Origin: CAYQTL01 sp964420405
GTDB taxonomy: Bacteria; Acidobacteriota; Thermoanaerobaculia; Thermoanaerobaculales; Sulfomarinibacteraceae
Assembly (NCBI GenBank): GCA_964420405.1
Contig: CAYQTL010000048.1
Location: forward strand, 1 to 35,210
Direction of reading: 5' to 3'
Length of the DNA stretch: 35,210 nucleotides
The notes under the pieces: model-generated
Seen by the model: the letters and a program-made list of their open reading frames with translations, nothing else
The model's database searches: none
Told to the model about the DNA's origin: nothing
Shown: in pieces, positions 23,989 through 31,781 of the stretch
How positions within the stretch are numbered: position 1 is the stretch's first letter
How the letters are laid out: each line of letters begins with the position of its first letter
Made by a program: the position numbers and the translations under genes

Positions 23989-25503
23989 ATGCGCCAGGTG
24001 TTCCAGCGACTGTCGTTCCTCTGGCTGGTGGCGGCGACCGGACTCGGGGCCGGGACCGCGGCCGCCGCCGACGTCGTCCTGCACCACATCACGTTCCCGG
24101 AGCGGCGGGAGGTCGACGTGGACCTCAAGCCCTCCTCGCGCGCGCCCGACGCGGTGATGAAGGCCGAGGTCGAGTACCGCGAAGGTCAGGCCGGGATCAA
24201 GCTCAAGTTCCGCGACATGAAGCCGGCGATCCTGCTCGGCGGCGACGTCACCAGCTTCGTGCTGTGGGCGGTCGAGCGCGAGGGCACCATTGAGAATCTG
24301 GGCGAGCTGTGGGTGCGCAAGGAGTCGGACACGCTCACCTTCAGCACCGGCAAGAAGGCCTTCGCCCTGCTGGTGACTGCCGAGTCGTACCCGCTGGTGC
24401 CGGCGCCGTCGGAGCTGGTGATGTTCAGCTCCGGGCCGCCCGACGGCAAGTACGCGAGCTCGTCAGAGTTCACGTTCTCCGACTTCGGGCCGGCTCCGAA
24501 GACGCGGTACCAGAGCCTGACGGCGGTCACGTGGCTCAAGAACGAGAGCCTCGACCTGCAGCAGGCGGAGAAGGCGCTCGAGCTCGCCGAGGCGGCCGGG
24601 GCCACCGAGTACGCACCCGAGCTGATGCAGGACGCCCGCGTGAAGCTCGCCCAGGCCCAGAACCTGTCGTCCACCTCATCCCTCGGCACCGAGACGGTCG
24701 ACTACAGCCGGCGGACGCTCAACCTGGCCAGCGAGGCGATGCAGATCACCCGCCGGAAGAAGGAGGCCGCGGAGCTCGAGCGGCAGATCGAGCAGCGACG
24801 GGCGGAGATGGCCCAGCTCGAGCAGCGCGCCGACGAGGCCGAGGCGATGGCGACCGCGGCCCGGGAGCAGCTCGACGCAGCCCAGACCCAGCTCGAGCAG
24901 GCCCGCCAGGCGCGCGAGGCCGCCGAGACCGAGAAGCAGGCCGCCGAGACGGCGGTCGCGACCGCCACCGCCGAGCTGGCGCGCCTGGACCGCGAGAAAC
25001 AGAGCCTGCAGCAGACCGTCGCCGAGCTCGACGCCCGGTCGGCTCGGCTGCGCGACGAGAAGGAGCAGCTGTCCGAGCGGCTCGCCGGCGCTCTCGCCGA
25101 GGTCGCCGAGACCCACGAGTCGGCACGCGGCATGATCCTGAACCTGCCCGACATCCTGTTCGAGGTGAACCAGGCCGACCTCAAGCCCGAGCTGCGGGTG
25201 GTCCTCGCCAAGCTGTCGGGGATCCTGCTGATCATGCCCGAGCTCAACCTCCGGGTCGAGGGGCACACCGACGCCACCGGTCCGGACGACTACAACCAGC
25301 AGCTTTCGGAGAAGCGGGCGGCGTCGGTGCGCGACTTCCTCGCCCAGCAGGGCGTCGGCATGAACCGCATGGTCGCGGTCGGGTACGGCGAGAGCCGGCC
25401 GGTGGCCGACAACGAGACCCGGGAGGGCCGGGCCAAGAACCGCCGCGTCGAGATCGTCATCGGCGAGGGCACCCTCCGGGAGGCGGCGGCGCCGGGGATG
25501 TAG
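23989..25503 (+). CDS. OmpA-family outer-membrane/periplasmic protein with long coiled coil
   Basis: 504 residues; ATG at 23989 behind a textbook GAAAGGAG. Signal peptide ~1-26 (ends 'GTAAAADV'). Residues ~27-175 are a beta-rich domain I do not recognise. Residues ~185-380 form a helical and coiled-coil rod rich in Glu, Gln and Ala. Residues ~385-495 are the OmpA C-terminal peptidoglycan-binding domain, with 'EGHTDATG' (Asp428) and 'KNRRVEI' (Arg485), the residues that hold diaminopimelate. There is no beta barrel, so it is likely a periplasmic spacer or lipid-free tether linked to peptidoglycan. It stands alone. Confidence 0.92.
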   Translation: MRQVFQRLSFLWLVAATGLGAGTAAAADVVLHHITFPERREVDVDLKPSSRAPDAVMKAEVEYREGQAGIKLKFRDMKPAILLGGDVTSFVLWAVEREGTIENLGELWVRKESDTLTFSTGKKAFALLVTAESYPLVPAPSELVMFSSGPPDGKYASSSEFTFSDFGPAPKTRYQSLTAVTWLKNESLDLQQAEKALELAEAAGATEYAPELMQDARVKLAQAQNLSSTSSLGTETVDYSRRTLNLASEAMQITRRKKEAAELERQIEQRRAEMAQLEQRADEAEAMATAAREQLDAAQTQLEQARQAREAAETEKQAAETAVATATAELARLDREKQSLQQTVAELDARSARLRDEKEQLSERLAGALAEVAETHESARGMILNLPDILFEVNQADLKPELRVVLAKLSGILLIMPELNLRVEGHTDATGPDDYNQQLSEKRAASVRDFLAQQGVGMNRMVAVGYGESRPVADNETREGRAKNRRVEIVIGEGTLREAAAPGM

Positions 25504-25815
25504 CGCGGGTCGACGACGGACGAGACCGGGCGGCGGGGGGCGGGAGACGGCGGCGGGAGACGAAGGATCACCATCGAGCTCCGCCCGTCGCTCGCCCCCG
25601 CCCCGATCTCGTTCCCGACGTGCGCGGATGTGGCCGCTGCACGGACGCGGGAGCGGAGGCGGCCGCGGTCGCCCGCGGCAGCGCGCTGACGCGGCCCCTG
25701 TCGTCTGCCGCTGACGCTGAAGGCGACCGCCAGCGTCGGGATCGGGATCGGAGGAGGGCCGGGACCGGCGGCCGGCGCCGCCGGTGGTACCGTTGCCGAG
25801 AGCGAGGAGGCGGGG
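25504..25815. other. Intergenic gap before the IMPDH-family gene
   Basis: 312 bp. G-rich and hexamer-like throughout (GGGAGACGGCGGCGGGAGACG), ending in a GGGATC run at 25736-25754. The ribosome binding site AGGAGG (25805-25810) belongs to the next gene; a TACCGT at ~25787 is a poor -10 candidate. No gene or purine riboswitch is recognisable. Confidence 0.5.
25736..25754. repeat. GGGATC hexamer run
   Basis: TCGGGATCGGGATCGGAGG, two to three hexamer units in the gap before the IMPDH-family gene. Confidence 0.6.
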
Positions 25816-27282
25816 ATGGTGCGACCACTGGACCAGGCCTTCGTGGGACGGACGTTCGGCGACTTCCTGTTCCGGCCGCAGAGGGGCGTCGCCGAGTCGC
25901 GCAGGGCGGTGTCGCTGCGGTCGCGGCTCGCACGGAGCCTGCGGCTGGAGCTGCCGATCCTGTCGGCGAACATGGACAGCGTCACCGGCTGGGAGATGGC
26001 CGAGACCATGGCGCTCGAGGGGGGCGTCGGCATCCTCCACCGGGCGATGCCGGTCGACCGCCAGGCCGGCATGGTCGCGCGGGTCAAGCGCAGCCACGGC
26101 GCCATGATCGAGAGCCCGTGGCGGCTCGCGCGCGGCGTCTCGATCCGCGACGCCAAGGCGTTCGCCCGCCAGCACCGGATCAACGCGATCCTGATCGAGG
26201 ACCGCGCCGGCTCGGGAGTCCTCGCCGGGTTGCTCACCGCCCGCGACATGCCGTGGTTCGAGGGCGCCGACGAGCGGCCGGTGGACGAGTTCATGACGCC
26301 GTTCGAGCGCCTCGTGGTGCGGCCGCCGGGGGTGTCCGAGGACGAGGCGGAGCGGACCATGTTCGACCACCGCGTCGAGCGTCTGCCGCTGGTCGACCAC
26401 GAGCGCCGGATCCACGGCCTGATCACACTGCGCGACCTGCACTTCTTCCGCCGCCGGCCGTTCTCGTCCAAGGACCCCAAGGGCCGGCTGCTCGTGGGCG
26501 CCGCCATCGGCGCCCGGGGCGACTTCCTCGAGCGCGCCGTGGAGCTGGCCGCCGCCGGCGTGGACTGCCTGGTGATCGACATCGCCCACGGCCACTCCGA
26601 GGTCATGGCCGCCGCCATCGAGGCGGTGCGCTCACAGCTGCCGGAAGTGCCCCTGGTGTGCGGCAACGTCGCCACCGGGCAGGGCGCCCGGTTCCTGGCC
26701 GAGCGCGGCGCCGACGCGGTCAAGGTCGGCGTCGGGCCGGGCCGCGGCTGCCGCACGAGGCTCGAGACCGCCGCCGGGGTGCCGCAGCTGCAGGCGATCC
26801 GCGAGGCGTGGTGCGAGCTCGGCGACAAGGTGCCGATCGTGGCCGACGGCGGCATCGTCCATGACAAGGACCTCTTCCTGGCCCTGGTGTGCGGGGCCTC
26901 CACGGTGATGCTGGGCTCGGCCCTGTCGGGCACCGACGAGTCCCCCGGACACGTCATCACCGACCCCGCCAGCCACACCAAGTTCAAGATCTACCGCGGC
27001 ATGACCTCGCCGCAGGCGGTGCTCGAGTCCCACTACGGCGCGGAGGACTGGGACGGCCTCCAGGACGCGCTCGACACGCCGCCGGAGGGTCAGGAGCTGC
27101 AGGTGCCGTACCGCGGCTCGGTGGTGGACGTGCTGTCCCGGCTGCGCGGCCACCTCCAGTCGGCGGTCAGCTACGCCGGCGAGACCTCCCTCACGGACGC
27201 CCGGGCGAAGATCCTGCCCGACCCCATGCGCTTCCTGGTCCCGCTGTCCGACGCCGCCCGCCGCGAGTCGTTCGAGCGGTAG
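25816..27282 (+). CDS. IMP dehydrogenase/GMP reductase family enzyme with CBS domains (atypical active site)
   Basis: 488 residues; ATG with AGGAGG 5 nt upstream. A (beta/alpha)8 barrel with an inserted CBS pair (~100-215). The catalytic Cys is kept (Cys312), but its loop reads 'GVGPGRGCRTRLETAAGVPQ' instead of the usual GPGSICTTR, with Arg-Gly before the Cys. The flap motif 'YRGMTSPQAVLESHYG' replaces GMGSLGAM, and the Arg-Tyr pair of the IMPDH flap, used as general base, is not evident; 'EGQELQVPYRGSV' is present. IMPDH makes XMP from IMP in guanine synthesis; GMP reductase does the reverse salvage step. With CBS domains but a non-standard flap, this may be a GMP reductase-like member as shown for actinobacterial GuaB1, or a divergent IMPDH. 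I therefore give no symbol. Confidence 0.85.
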   Translation: MVRPLDQAFVGRTFGDFLFRPQRGVAESRRAVSLRSRLARSLRLELPILSANMDSVTGWEMAETMALEGGVGILHRAMPVDRQAGMVARVKRSHGAMIESPWRLARGVSIRDAKAFARQHRINAILIEDRAGSGVLAGLLTARDMPWFEGADERPVDEFMTPFERLVVRPPGVSEDEAERTMFDHRVERLPLVDHERRIHGLITLRDLHFFRRRPFSSKDPKGRLLVGAAIGARGDFLERAVELAAAGVDCLVIDIAHGHSEVMAAAIEAVRSQLPEVPLVCGNVATGQGARFLAERGADAVKVGVGPGRGCRTRLETAAGVPQLQAIREAWCELGDKVPIVADGGIVHDKDLFLALVCGASTVMLGSALSGTDESPGHVITDPASHTKFKIYRGMTSPQAVLESHYGAEDWDGLQDALDTPPEGQELQVPYRGSVVDVLSRLRGHLQSAVSYAGETSLTDARAKILPDPMRFLVPLSDAARRESFER

Positions 27283-27540
27283 CGACGGCGATCGCTCCAG
27301 TCACGCCGCAGCGGACGCGGCGGACGCGACGTCACCACGTCGGGACGGTGTGGGGGTGCGAACGTGTCCCGCGGATCGGATCCCGCGGCCGACGGCGTTC
27401 GACCGCGGACCTGAAGGGGCGACGGGCAGCGCGCCGGGGAGCCGTCGTGCACCGGCAGGGCCGCGGCGCGACCGCACGCTCACACCTTCAGACCTCCCCA
27501 CCTTCACCCCGGGGCGAGGGGAGAATCACCCGGGTCGCCT

Positions 27541-29655
27541 TCAACCCGGGTTCCCGCCGCGCCAGCTCAGCCGCACCCAGACGGTGCGGCCGGGCTCGTG
27601 GACGCGCACGGGGACCGGGTCGAACAGGCTCGCCCGGTTGAGGTGGGTGGCGTAGGTCCGGTCGAGGAGGTTGTCGACGCCGGCCTCGAGCCGGACGCCG
27701 GCGGCGACGTCGTGACCCCCTGCGAGGTCGAGCACGGTCCAGCCCGCCGTCGGCCCGGCGTCGAGGCCGCTGCCGGTGGAGGGGTCGGCGTCGACCCGCT
27801 CCTGGCGGTCGGCGAACCGCGCCGTCGCCGTCGCCGACCACCGGTCGCGGACGAGCACCACGCCGATGCGGCCGGACAGCGGCGGCACCTGCGGCAGCCA
27901 CCGGTCGTCCGTCCGGTTGGCGGCCCACACCGTGCCGAGGGAGCCCGACAGCTCGATCCCGCCGCCGAGCGCCAGCGAGGCGGCCACCTCGCCGCCCCAG
28001 CGCCGCGCCTCCACGTTGCGGTAGACGCTGCTGCCGTCGGCCGCCACGACGCCCGGCTGGCCCCGCGCCCGGTCCCGCACCACGAGGTCGGTCGTGTGGT
28101 CGAAGAACCCGCTCACCGACACCGTCATGGGTCCCCGCACCCGACGCCAGCCGGCCTCGAGCTGGTGGTGCACCGGCACCGCCAGGCCCGGGTTGCCGAG
28201 CCATCGCATGGCGGGCTGGCTCGCGTCGGCGGCGAGATACCGCTCGGTGGCGTCGGGAGGACGCACGGTCCGGCTCAACCCCAGATGTCCGTCGACGGCG
28301 CCCCGCCGCCACTCGAGCCGGGCGAGACCGCCGGCGAGGGTGTCGTCCCACGCCTCGTCGGCCGCGCCGTAGGTCCGCCGCCACAGATCGAGAGGCGATG
28401 GTCCGGCACCGCCGAGGGTCGCCCCGCCGGCGGTCGCGGCCTCGGAGTCGAGCCGGTCGACGCGGACCCCCAGCCGCAGGCGGAGCCCGTCGCCGACGGG
28501 TCGCGTCGCCTCGGCCCACGCGCCGGCGCGATCGCTGCGGACGTCCGGCCACAGACGCGACTGGAGCCGCGTGACCTGGTCGGGCGACGGCCCGGCCCAC
28601 CGGGTCGCACTCCGCTCGACCCGGTCGAGCTCGAGCCCGAACGCCAGCCGCCAGCCGGCGGCCGGACTCTCCGCCCGCAGCCGGACGCTGCCGGTGTCCG
28701 CCGTCGACGGCGCCCGCAGCGCCATCGGCGTCGCCAGCGGCCGCAGCGAGTAGTTGTCCATCAGGTGCTCGACCGCCGCGTAGGAGGCGCGCACCGCCAC
28801 CGAGACGCCGTCCTCGTCCGCCGCGAACCGCTCGAGGCGGACCCGGAGCACCGCCGCGTCGTCTTCCGGGGCGTCCATGCCGGCGCCGGCGAACAGGGCG
28901 TCGTCGGTCCGCGTCAGGTCAACGCCGAGCTGCAGGAGGGTGCGCCCGTCGGGGCGCCAGGCGAGTGCTGCGGCGGCGGCGCGGGAGTCGAACGCCGAGC
29001 GCACCTCGCGGCCGTCGCCGTCCTCGTAGCTGTCCTGGGCGTGCCGCGACAGCTCGAGCCGGCCGGACACCCGGCCGCCGCCGAGCTCGATCCGAGCCGC
29101 CCCCGCCGGCCCGTCGTGGAAGCTGCCGTGGGCCAGCTCGGCCGCGGCGCTCCAGCCGTCCGCCGGCGGCGCCGCCCGCTCGTACCGGACCGCGCCGCCG
29201 GGCGGCGCGCCGTCGGCGAGACCGTCCACGCCACGACCCACCTCGAGGCGGTCGAACGCCGCCACCGGCGCGAACGAGGTCGGCGGGTCCATCCGGTTCG
29301 GACAGCCGCCGTGGACCGGCGCCCCGTCGAGCAGCACCTCCACCGCGGTCTCGCCGAGGCCCCGGATCCGCGGGTCGGCGCCGTGACCGCCCATCCGGCC
29401 GAGCTCGACTCCGGCGAGCCCGCGTAGCGCCTCGGCCCCGTCACCCGCCGCCGTCCGGGGCGTCGCCGGATCGCGGAGGTCGAGGACCGTCGCCTGCGGA
29501 CCCGCGGCAGTGACCTCCACCGTGGCCGTCACCACCGGTCGGTGCCGGTCGCCGTCGACGTCCTCCGCCTCCCCGGCCTCCTGCGCGCGGCAGGGAGCGG
29601 CGAGCGTCACCGCCGCCAGCACGACGACCCCGGTCCGCAGCACGCCGCCGGTCAC
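27541..29655 (-). CDS. TonB-dependent copper receptor (OprC/NosA type)
   Basis: 704 residues: signal peptide ~1-24, plug domain ~45-160, then a 22-strand barrel ending in an aromatic-rich strand 'VWVRLSW'. The plug has the family hallmark 'VLLDGAPVHGGCPNRMDPPTSFAP', containing C118-x3-M122, and the barrel has 'VEHLMDNYSLRP' with H297-x-M299. These four match the buried Cu(I) site of Pseudomonas OprC (C143, M147, H323, M325), with almost the same spacing (179 against 180 residues). NosA of denitrifiers belongs to the same group. It imports copper through the outer membrane using TonB energy. The GTG start has no Shine-Dalgarno; TACACT ends 6 nt before it. Divergent from the metal ABC operon, 262 bp away. 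Confidence 0.94.
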   Translation of the reverse strand: MTGGVLRTGVVVLAAVTLAAPCRAQEAGEAEDVDGDRHRPVVTATVEVTAAGPQATVLDLRDPATPRTAAGDGAEALRGLAGVELGRMGGHGADPRIRGLGETAVEVLLDGAPVHGGCPNRMDPPTSFAPVAAFDRLEVGRGVDGLADGAPPGGAVRYERAAPPADGWSAAAELAHGSFHDGPAGAARIELGGGRVSGRLELSRHAQDSYEDGDGREVRSAFDSRAAAAALAWRPDGRTLLQLGVDLTRTDDALFAGAGMDAPEDDAAVLRVRLERFAADEDGVSVAVRASYAAVEHLMDNYSLRPLATPMALRAPSTADTGSVRLRAESPAAGWRLAFGLELDRVERSATRWAGPSPDQVTRLQSRLWPDVRSDRAGAWAEATRPVGDGLRLRLGVRVDRLDSEAATAGGATLGGAGPSPLDLWRRTYGAADEAWDDTLAGGLARLEWRRGAVDGHLGLSRTVRPPDATERYLAADASQPAMRWLGNPGLAVPVHHQLEAGWRRVRGPMTVSVSGFFDHTTDLVVRDRARGQPGVVAADGSSVYRNVEARRWGGEVAASLALGGGIELSGSLGTVWAANRTDDRWLPQVPPLSGRIGVVLVRDRWSATATARFADRQERVDADPSTGSGLDAGPTAGWTVLDLAGGHDVAAGVRLEAGVDNLLDRTYATHLNRASLFDPVPVRVHEPGRTVWVRLSWRGGNPG

Positions 29656-29661
29656 CCGGCG

Positions 29662-29667
29662 AGTGTA
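29662..29667 (-). promoter_or_regulatory. Candidate -10 (TACACT) of the copper receptor gene, leaderless spacing
   Basis: Minus-strand GCTACACT followed by CGCCGG and the GTG start. The same octamer GCTACACT stands before nth. No clear -35. Confidence 0.5.
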
Positions 29668-29834
29668 GCGCGGCGCGAGGGGCGCTCGGCGGATCGTCTC
29701 GGCTGCGGTGCCATTCGCATCGGCCTCCGTTCCCGATCACGATCCCGATGGAGTGGCACGGACCCATCGATGGCGACGACGGGACGGAGAGCGGCTGCTC
29801 GAGCCGGCGGATCCGCCAGGGCCGTTGCGAGCCG

Positions 29835-29860
29835 TCGGGAACGGGATCGGGATCGGGAGC
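29835..29860. repeat. GGGAAC/GGGATC hexamer run
   Basis: Four hexamer-like units in the divergent gap; a shorter CCCGATCACGATCCCGAT stretch lies nearby at 29732-29749 in the opposite orientation, so the two could base-pair. Confidence 0.55.
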
Positions 29861-29889
29861 ATCCGGACGGGAATCGTGTCCCCGGCGAT

Positions 29890-29908
29890 GGTATTATCAC
29901 GTAACACC
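29890..29908. promoter_or_regulatory. Candidate metal-responsive operator over the extended -10 of the ABC operon
   Basis: GGTATTA-TCACG-TAACACC: 7-base arms with one mismatch around five bases. The same stretch contains the extended -10 box TGG-TATTAT (TG at 29889-29890, TATTAT at 29892-29897), so a bound protein would block RNA polymerase. It lies 10 bp before the start codon of the ribbon-helix-helix gene, the natural candidate binder, although a Fur/Zur-type protein from elsewhere is also possible. Confidence 0.6.
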
Positions 29909-29917
29909 GGAGGCGTG

Positions 29918-30181
29918 ATGCGAGGAGCCCGCAGAATCGTGACCTTCAAGGCGGAGGAGGCGCTGATCGAGGCGATGGAGGGGATCCCGAACCGCTCCGA
30001 GTTCATCCGCTCGGCGATCCTCGCCGCCCTCGACGGCGTCTGCCCCGTGTGCCGCGGGACCGGCGTGCTGAGCGCCGCCCAGCGGCGTCACTGGCAGGAG
30101 TTCCGGCGCAGCCACGACCTCGCCACCTGCGACGACTGCCAGGAGGTGCGGCTGGTGTGCCATGCCGGGGAGGGGGCGTGA
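29918..30181 (+). CDS. Ribbon-helix-helix regulator with C-terminal Cys-rich (Zn-ribbon-like) tail
   Basis: 87 residues; ATG at 29918 (GGAGG 4 nt upstream; GTG at 29915 is an alternative). Residues ~6-40 form an RHH DNA-binding unit ('RIVTFKAEEALIEAMEGIPNRSEFIRSAILAAL'), as in CopG and NikR. The tail has C42-x2-C45, C71-x2-C74, C81 and H82, plus H58 and H66, enough for one or two metal sites. It is the first gene of the metal ABC operon and overlaps the next by 4 bp (GTGA), so it is most likely the operon's metal-sensing repressor, binding the palindrome at 29890-29908. NikR uses an ACT-like domain instead, so this would be a different sensor design. I believe related proteins occur near zinc-type transporters, but I know of no functional study. 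Confidence 0.85.
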   Translation: MRGARRIVTFKAEEALIEAMEGIPNRSEFIRSAILAALDGVCPVCRGTGVLSAAQRRHWQEFRRSHDLATCDDCQEVRLVCHAGEGA

Positions 30182-31050
30182 CGGCGCTCGTGGCCTGCCT
30201 GCTGGCGACGGTCGCCGCCGGGGCCGTCCCACCCGTCCGGGTGGCGGTGAGCATCGCACCGCAGGCCGGCGTGGTCGAGCGGATCGGCGGCGACCGGGTC
30301 CGGGTGGAGGTGCTGGTGCCCCCGGGCGGCTCGCCCGCCACCTACGAGCCGACGCCGCAGCAGCTCGCCCGCCTCGACGGCACCGCGTTCCTCGTCTCGA
30401 TCGGCGCCCCCTTCGAGGACGCCCTGCTGCCCAAGCTCGAGCGGGCGGCCCCCGACCTCCGGGTGGTCGACGGGCTCGCCGGGATCCGCCGCGAGCCGAT
30501 GGAGTCGCCGGTCGTCGGGCACGACGCCCACGGCCACGGCGGCCGTCCCGACCCCCACGTGTGGCTCGACCCCGTGCGGCTGGCGGAGCACGCCCGGACG
30601 GTGACGGGCGCCCTCGCGGACGCCGATCCCGACGGCGAGGCCGCGTACCGGCAGCGCCTGCAGGAGCTCGAGAACGAGCTGCAGGCGGTCGACCGGCGGG
30701 TGGCGGAGCTGTTGGCGCCGTTCGAAGGCCGGAAGGTGCTCGTGTTCCACCCGGCCTACGGCTACCTGCTGCGGCGCTACGGTCTCGAGCAGCTGGCGGT
30801 CGAGGTGGAGGGCAAGGAGCCGTCGCCGCGCCAGCTCGCCGCCGTGGTGGAGGCGGCCCGCGAGGCCGGGACGGAGATCGTGTTCGTGCAGCCGCAGTTC
30901 GCCGGTGGCGCCGCCGCCGCGGTGGCCCGAGCGATCGGGGGCCGGACGGAGACGCTCGACCCGCTGCCCGACGACCCGGTCCGCGGCATCGAGGAGATGG
31001 CACGGCGCATCGCCCACGCCCTCGGCGGCGGCGCCGGGACGGGAGGCTGA
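30178..31050 (+). CDS. ZnuA-like metal ABC transporter substrate-binding protein
   Basis: 290 residues, start GTG at 30178 overlapping the previous stop, with GGGGAGGGGG upstream. Short signal peptide (~1-17). Cluster A-I fold with a long backbone helix ('YRQRLQELENELQAVDRRVAELLAPFEGRK'). Ligands seen: His127 ('DPHVWLDP'), His191 ('VFHPAYGYLLRRYGL') and Asp261 ('TLDPLPDD'). The usual first His, in 'PHxYEPTP', is Ala54 here ('SPATYEPTP'). A His-rich loop precedes the second ligand (H115, H118, H120: 'GHDAHGHGGRPD'), as in many Zn-binding proteins. Zn, Mn or another divalent metal is the family norm; the changed site and the neighbouring copper receptor leave the metal open. Confidence 0.92.
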   Translation: MTALVACLLATVAAGAVPPVRVAVSIAPQAGVVERIGGDRVRVEVLVPPGGSPATYEPTPQQLARLDGTAFLVSIGAPFEDALLPKLERAAPDLRVVDGLAGIRREPMESPVVGHDAHGHGGRPDPHVWLDPVRLAEHARTVTGALADADPDGEAAYRQRLQELENELQAVDRRVAELLAPFEGRKVLVFHPAYGYLLRRYGLEQLAVEVEGKEPSPRQLAAVVEAAREAGTEIVFVQPQFAGGAAAAVARAIGGRTETLDPLPDDPVRGIEEMARRIAHALGGGAGTGG

Positions 31051-31051
31051 G

Positions 31052-31780
31052 GTGGCCGCGATCCTGCGGCTCGACGACGTCTGGTTCGCGTGGCCCGGCG
31101 GCCCCCGGGTGCTGGAGTCGGTGTCGTTCGAGATCGGGCAGGGCGCGTTCGTCAGCGTCGTCGGCCCCAACGGCGGCGGCAAGACGACCCTGCTGAAGCT
31201 GCTGCTGGGCCTGCTGGAGCCGGACCGGGGCCGGGTCGAGGTGCTGGGTGGACCGCCGCTCGAGACCCGCTCGCGGGTCGGCTACATGCCCCAGCACGCC
31301 GACGTCGACTTCAGGTTCCCGGTCCACGTCCTCGACGTGGTGTCGATGGGGCGGCTCGGCCCGCGGCTGCGGCTCGGCGGCCACTCGTCGGCCGACCGCG
31401 ACGCCGCCGCGGCGGCGATCGCCCGGGTCGGCCTTGAGGGACTGGAGCGGCGACCGTTCTCGGACCTCTCGGGCGGTCAGCGCCAACGGGCGCTGCTCGC
31501 GCGCGCCCTGGTGTCCGGTCCCGAGCTGCTGCTGCTCGACGAGCCGGAGGCCGGTCTCGACCGCAAGGAGGACCTGTACGACCTGCTGGCCGAGCTCAAC
31601 CGGGAGGCGACGGTGGTGGTGGTGTCCCACGACCTCGGCCTCGTCTCCCATCTGGTGGAGACGGTGGTGTGCGTCCGCGGCCGGGTCGATGTCCACCGGG
31701 CCGACGCCCTCGATGGCGCCACGGTCCGCGAGCTGTACGGCCGCGACATGCACCTCGTGCAGCACGAGCACGGGGCCTGA
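31052..31780 (+). CDS. Metal ABC transporter ATP-binding protein (ZnuC-like)
   Basis: 242 residues; GTG at 31052, one base after the previous stop, with GGGAGG just upstream. Standard motifs: Walker A 'GPNGGGKTT' (38-46, Lys44), Q-loop 'GYMPQHADVDFRFPVHVLDVV', signature 'LSGGQRQR' (139-146), Walker B 'LLLLDEPEAGLD' and switch 'VVSHDLGL'. The Q-loop sequence is characteristic of zinc/manganese ABC ATPases. It powers the permease encoded next. Confidence 0.96.
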   Translation: MAAILRLDDVWFAWPGGPRVLESVSFEIGQGAFVSVVGPNGGGKTTLLKLLLGLLEPDRGRVEVLGGPPLETRSRVGYMPQHADVDFRFPVHVLDVVSMGRLGPRLRLGGHSSADRDAAAAAIARVGLEGLERRPFSDLSGGQRQRALLARALVSGPELLLLDEPEAGLDRKEDLYDLLAELNREATVVVVSHDLGLVSHLVETVVCVRGRVDVHRADALDGATVRELYGRDMHLVQHEHGA

Positions 31781-31781
31781 G

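Noticed and set aside
29732..29860. Large inverted repeat as an insertion-sequence end in the divergent gap
   Set aside because: The GATCCC and GGGATC runs can pair, but there is no transposase, no target duplication, and the same hexamers occur singly in other gaps.
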